Below, piece after piece: positions 61,681 to 64,000 of a stretch of 64,000 nt of DNA. The notes below the pieces were generated by a model, which made no database searches, was not told the DNA's origin, and worked only from the letters and a program-made list of their open reading frames with translations. Position 1 is the first letter of the stretch, and the number at the start of each line of letters is the position of its first letter. The stretch lies in assembly GCF_021390155.1 (NCBI RefSeq), contig NZ_CP089985.1:2367001-2431000 (forward strand), given 5' to 3'. Both the position numbers and the translations under genes were made by a program. Source of the DNA: Pseudomonas sp. HN11 (lineage in GTDB: Bacteria; Pseudomonadota; Gammaproteobacteria; Pseudomonadales; Pseudomonadaceae).

Positions 61681-61782
61681 ATCAAAGCCCGCAAGCCCCC
61701 GGATGAACTGATCGACGTGGTGGACCAGCAGGTGCGCCCCGTGCAGTTGTCGGCCGAATGGGTCGCCAGCCTCAAGGTTTAG
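61681..61782 (+). pseudogene. 3' fragment of an unidentified gene
   Basis: After the iclR stop the + strand reads 33 sense codons (IKARKPPDELIDVVDQQVRP, then ending WVASLKV) to a TAG that overlaps the convergent chemoreceptor stop. There is no start codon or ribosome site. The normal codon usage suggests the tail of a deleted gene; I do not recognise it. Confidence 0.35.
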
Positions 61783-63419
61783 GTTACGTTGAAAAACGCC
61801 ACTTTGGTGCTCAAGCGGTCCGCCAATTCCGCCAGTTCTTGATTGGCGTTCTCCACCTGCTCGGACCCGGCCGCCGATTGCACAGTGGAGCTGTGGATGC
61901 GTGTGACGTTTTGCGCGACTTCCTCAGCGGCGGCGCTTTGTTGCACCGAAGCACTGGCAATCTGCGCGTTCATTGCATTGATCGCGCCGACCTCCTGGCT
62001 GATCTTGCCCAGTGCCACCTGGGAGTCGCGGGTCTGCGCCACGGTGACCTGGGCCAGGCTGCGGCTGCGCTGCATGATATCGGCGGCGTCCTGGGTGCCG
62101 CTTTGCAGCTTGCCGATCATGTCGCGGATTTCCTGGGTGGATTCCTGGGTACGCGTCGCCAGCGAACGCACTTCATCGGCCACCACCGCAAAACCACGTC
62201 CGTGTTCACCGGCCCGCGCCGCTTCAATCGCGGCGTTGAGGGCCAGCAGGTTGGTTTGGGCGGCGATGGCGTTGATTACTTCAATCACGGTTTCGATGCT
62301 TTCACTGTCGCTGGACACCTGGTTCACTCGGTTGGTGGCCTGGTCGAGGATGGTTGCCAGCTCTTCGATCGCCACGCTCACTTCACCTACCAGACGGTGG
62401 CCGCTGTCGACTTCCGCGTCTGCCAGGATGGTTGCCTTGGACGCAGCAGAAGCGTAACCCGAGACCTCGCTGACCGAGGCGGCCATTTGCGTGATAGCGG
62501 CCGCCACGTGCTGGGCCTCGCTGGTCTGCAAGGTGATCTGCTGACGATTGTCGCTGGCCACCGCCAGCAGGGTGACCGAGGCGTGACGCAAGGCCTGGGC
62601 CGCCGAGCGTACCTCTGTGATGGTGTCGCCCAGGCGTGCCAGGGCGTTTTTCAGAATGCCCATCACGCTGTCGGGGTAGCGGGTTTCGATGGACTGGTCC
62701 AACTCGCCATTGGCCAGGCGGCGGATCGCCTCGGCGACTTCTTCCGGCTCGGCACCCAGGGTGGCCTTGACCTTGCGGATGATCAACAGCGACACCAGCA
62801 CACTCAAGATGATTGCGGCGGCACTGGCCAGCAGCATAAGCACCGCAAAGTTGCTGGCTGCGGATTGCACCGTGTCCAGGCGTTGCTTGATCTGGGCTTC
62901 CTCTAAGTCGATCAGGGCATTCACGCGTTTGAGCCATTCAGTGTAGTGCGGCGATGCCTGGGCGAGCAGCAGGTCCTGGGCGCCGGTAATGTCATTGCTG
63001 CGACGCAGTGTGATCACTCGTTCGGTGGAGGCAAGGGCCTGGGTTTCGATAGCCTTGATATCAGCCAGCAGGCGGGTTTCTTCTGCGCTGGCGGCGTTGC
63101 TGGCGAACAGGCGATCCATCATCACGGCGGAATCCTGGTAGTCGCGCTTGAGTTGGTCGATCTCGGCCAGGTGGCGGTTGAGCGCCGGTTCATCCTTGAC
63201 CAGCACCGCGTCGCGAATGGCGATGGCACGGTTGTGCACGCTGCCGCGGAAGTTGATCGCGTAGCGCTGGACCACGGCGGCTTTTTCGGCCACGTCCTTG
63301 AGGGTGTTGTCGATAAAACCCACGCGTTGAATACCGACGGCGGTGATCAGCACCAGTAACGACAGGGTAGACGCAAAGCCCAGTCCGATGCGCATCGCCA
63401 GCGAGACAGGTTTTTTCAT
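61779..63419 (-). CDS. Methyl-accepting chemotaxis protein
   Basis: This 546-aa chemoreceptor has membrane helix 1 at about residues 8-30, a helical periplasmic sensor of about 150 residues (four-helix-bundle type), helix 2 ([24 protein letters not shown]), HAMP, and a signalling coiled coil. The conserved hairpin tip is clear ([35 protein letters not shown]). The start MKKPVSL at 63419 gives the typical basic N-terminus. Ligand unknown; linkage to the importer operon is suggestive only. Confidence 0.94.
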   Translation of the reverse strand: MKKPVSLAMRIGLGFASTLSLLVLITAVGIQRVGFIDNTLKDVAEKAAVVQRYAINFRGSVHNRAIAIRDAVLVKDEPALNRHLAEIDQLKRDYQDSAVMMDRLFASNAASAEETRLLADIKAIETQALASTERVITLRRSNDITGAQDLLLAQASPHYTEWLKRVNALIDLEEAQIKQRLDTVQSAASNFAVLMLLASAAAIILSVLVSLLIIRKVKATLGAEPEEVAEAIRRLANGELDQSIETRYPDSVMGILKNALARLGDTITEVRSAAQALRHASVTLLAVASDNRQQITLQTSEAQHVAAAITQMAASVSEVSGYASAASKATILADAEVDSGHRLVGEVSVAIEELATILDQATNRVNQVSSDSESIETVIEVINAIAAQTNLLALNAAIEAARAGEHGRGFAVVADEVRSLATRTQESTQEIRDMIGKLQSGTQDAADIMQRSRSLAQVTVAQTRDSQVALGKISQEVGAINAMNAQIASASVQQSAAAEEVAQNVTRIHSSTVQSAAGSEQVENANQELAELADRLSTKVAFFNVT

Positions 63420-63695
63420 GGAAAGCTCGATATTCAAGGGGTTAGGGGTGATGGCTAAAAGCTATCTATGCCGTGAAATCTAACGTCCCTTCTGTCGAGC
63501 GTCCAATCAGTAAACACTGAACCTGACATCGAGCAAATTGATGGAATAAAACCTTGGGACAAACGTCACCCGATGTCTGTCCTGTTTCACCGGCGTCGGG
63601 CACGGACTTGGTGGTGGAACCCGAAAGCACAGGTAGATGGGATCCACTTGCGGTATAACCTTCGGACGTTTTTGTGATCCGAGGCACCGTTTTTA
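63420..63695. other. Intergenic region between chemoreceptor and MATE genes
   Basis: These 276 bp hold the divergent promoters of the two genes. I see no further gene, repeat or structured RNA. Confidence 0.5.
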
Positions 63696-64000
63696 ATGCA
63701 AAGCCCTTTGCAACGCCCGCTGTGGCAGATCTACCTGATCTTTCTGGCACCGATGGTGCTGTCCAACTTCCTGCAAAGTTTTTCCGGCACCCTCAATGGT
63801 ATCTACGTTGGGCAAATGCTCGGCACCCAGGCGTTGGCGGCGGTGTCGGGGATGTTCCCCATCGTGTTTTTCTTTATTGCCCTGGTGATTGGCCTGGGGG
63901 CGGGCGCTTCCGTGTTGATCGGCCAGGCCTGGGGGGCCCAGGAAACGGGGATGGTCAAGGTGATCACCGGTGCGACCCTGACCCTGGGCGCGCTGGTGGG
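63696..64000 (+). CDS. MATE-family efflux transporter, N-terminal part (runs off window)
   Basis: The frame starts at ATG 63696 with GAGG upstream and stays open to the window end (about 101 codons). It reads the first two to three helices of a MATE exporter (RPLWQIYLIFLAPMVLSNFL, LNGIYVGQMLGTQALAAVSG, VIGLGAGASVLIGQAWGA), the family that extrudes drugs or metabolites in exchange for Na+ or H+. The GQAWGAQ motif is characteristic. Confidence 0.9.
   Translation, partial: MQSPLQRPLWQIYLIFLAPMVLSNFLQSFSGTLNGIYVGQMLGTQALAAVSGMFPIVFFFIALVIGLGAGASVLIGQAWGAQETGMVKVITGATLTLGALV

Overview
The window reads as chromosome of a Pseudomonas of the P. fluorescens group. It is GC-rich with dense operons, and it carries a DING/PstS-type phosphate-binding protein gene beside a giant two-partner-secretion exoprotein, an order I know from the P. 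aeruginosa PA0688-PA0701 region. It also has a typical pseudomonad REPIN, an NrtR-pncA-pncB-nadE NAD salvage locus and mannitol (mtl) type genes. No rRNA, tRNA, CRISPR array, prophage or intact insertion sequence was seen.

Region 1 (1-29.9 kb) is a Pdt-like two-partner secretion locus. It runs from the end of a DING protein gene to a 4190-aa filamentous-haemagglutinin exoprotein (pdtA), then PhdA (Phd-antitoxin-like N-terminus joined to a transposase N-terminal domain), the TpsB translocator (pdtB), an ExbB with a large DUF2341/LamG periplasmic head, ExbD, a TonB-like protein, a putative porin, a coiled-coil exported protein, a YbjN-like protein, a PpiC-type isomerase and a LysR regulator. 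A 27-nt element with 21 identities lies upstream of both pdtA and phdA and looks Pho-box-like. Between pdtA and phdA sits a foreign-looking block: a three-gene minus-strand cluster (tyrosinase, unknown 577-aa protein, secreted single-CXXCH protein), a divergent Lrp/AsnC regulator, and a 760-bp nested palindrome with a REPIN at its tip.

Region 2 (29.9-45.2 kb) is mixed accessory and housekeeping DNA. It holds a LysR/DUF4865 pair, a histidine phosphatase with cobF, a secreted esterase, a Kef-type antiporter, a decayed HigBA toxin-antitoxin pair, a DUF726/YaaW-like fusion, mntH, a PIN-domain remnant, a LysR with two YdcZ-type half-transporters, a small metallothionein, and an AraC/XapX/quinone-oxidoreductase group.

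Region 3 (45.2-54.2 kb) covers nucleoside uptake (tsx plus a purine nucleoside permease gene, behind a PurR-like operator), a mannitol/sorbitol locus reduced to regulator, binding protein and a short-chain dehydrogenase, and the NrtR-controlled pncA-pncB-nadE operon.

Region 4 (54.2-64 kb) is a seven-gene minus-strand operon encoding a PotABCD-like ABC importer with an HcnABC/opine-oxidase-like three-subunit dehydrogenase, with a divergent IclR regulator. It is followed by a chemoreceptor gene and the start of a MATE exporter gene. The import-plus-oxidation arrangement suggests catabolism of an opine, imino acid or related amine; the substrate cannot be read from sequence.
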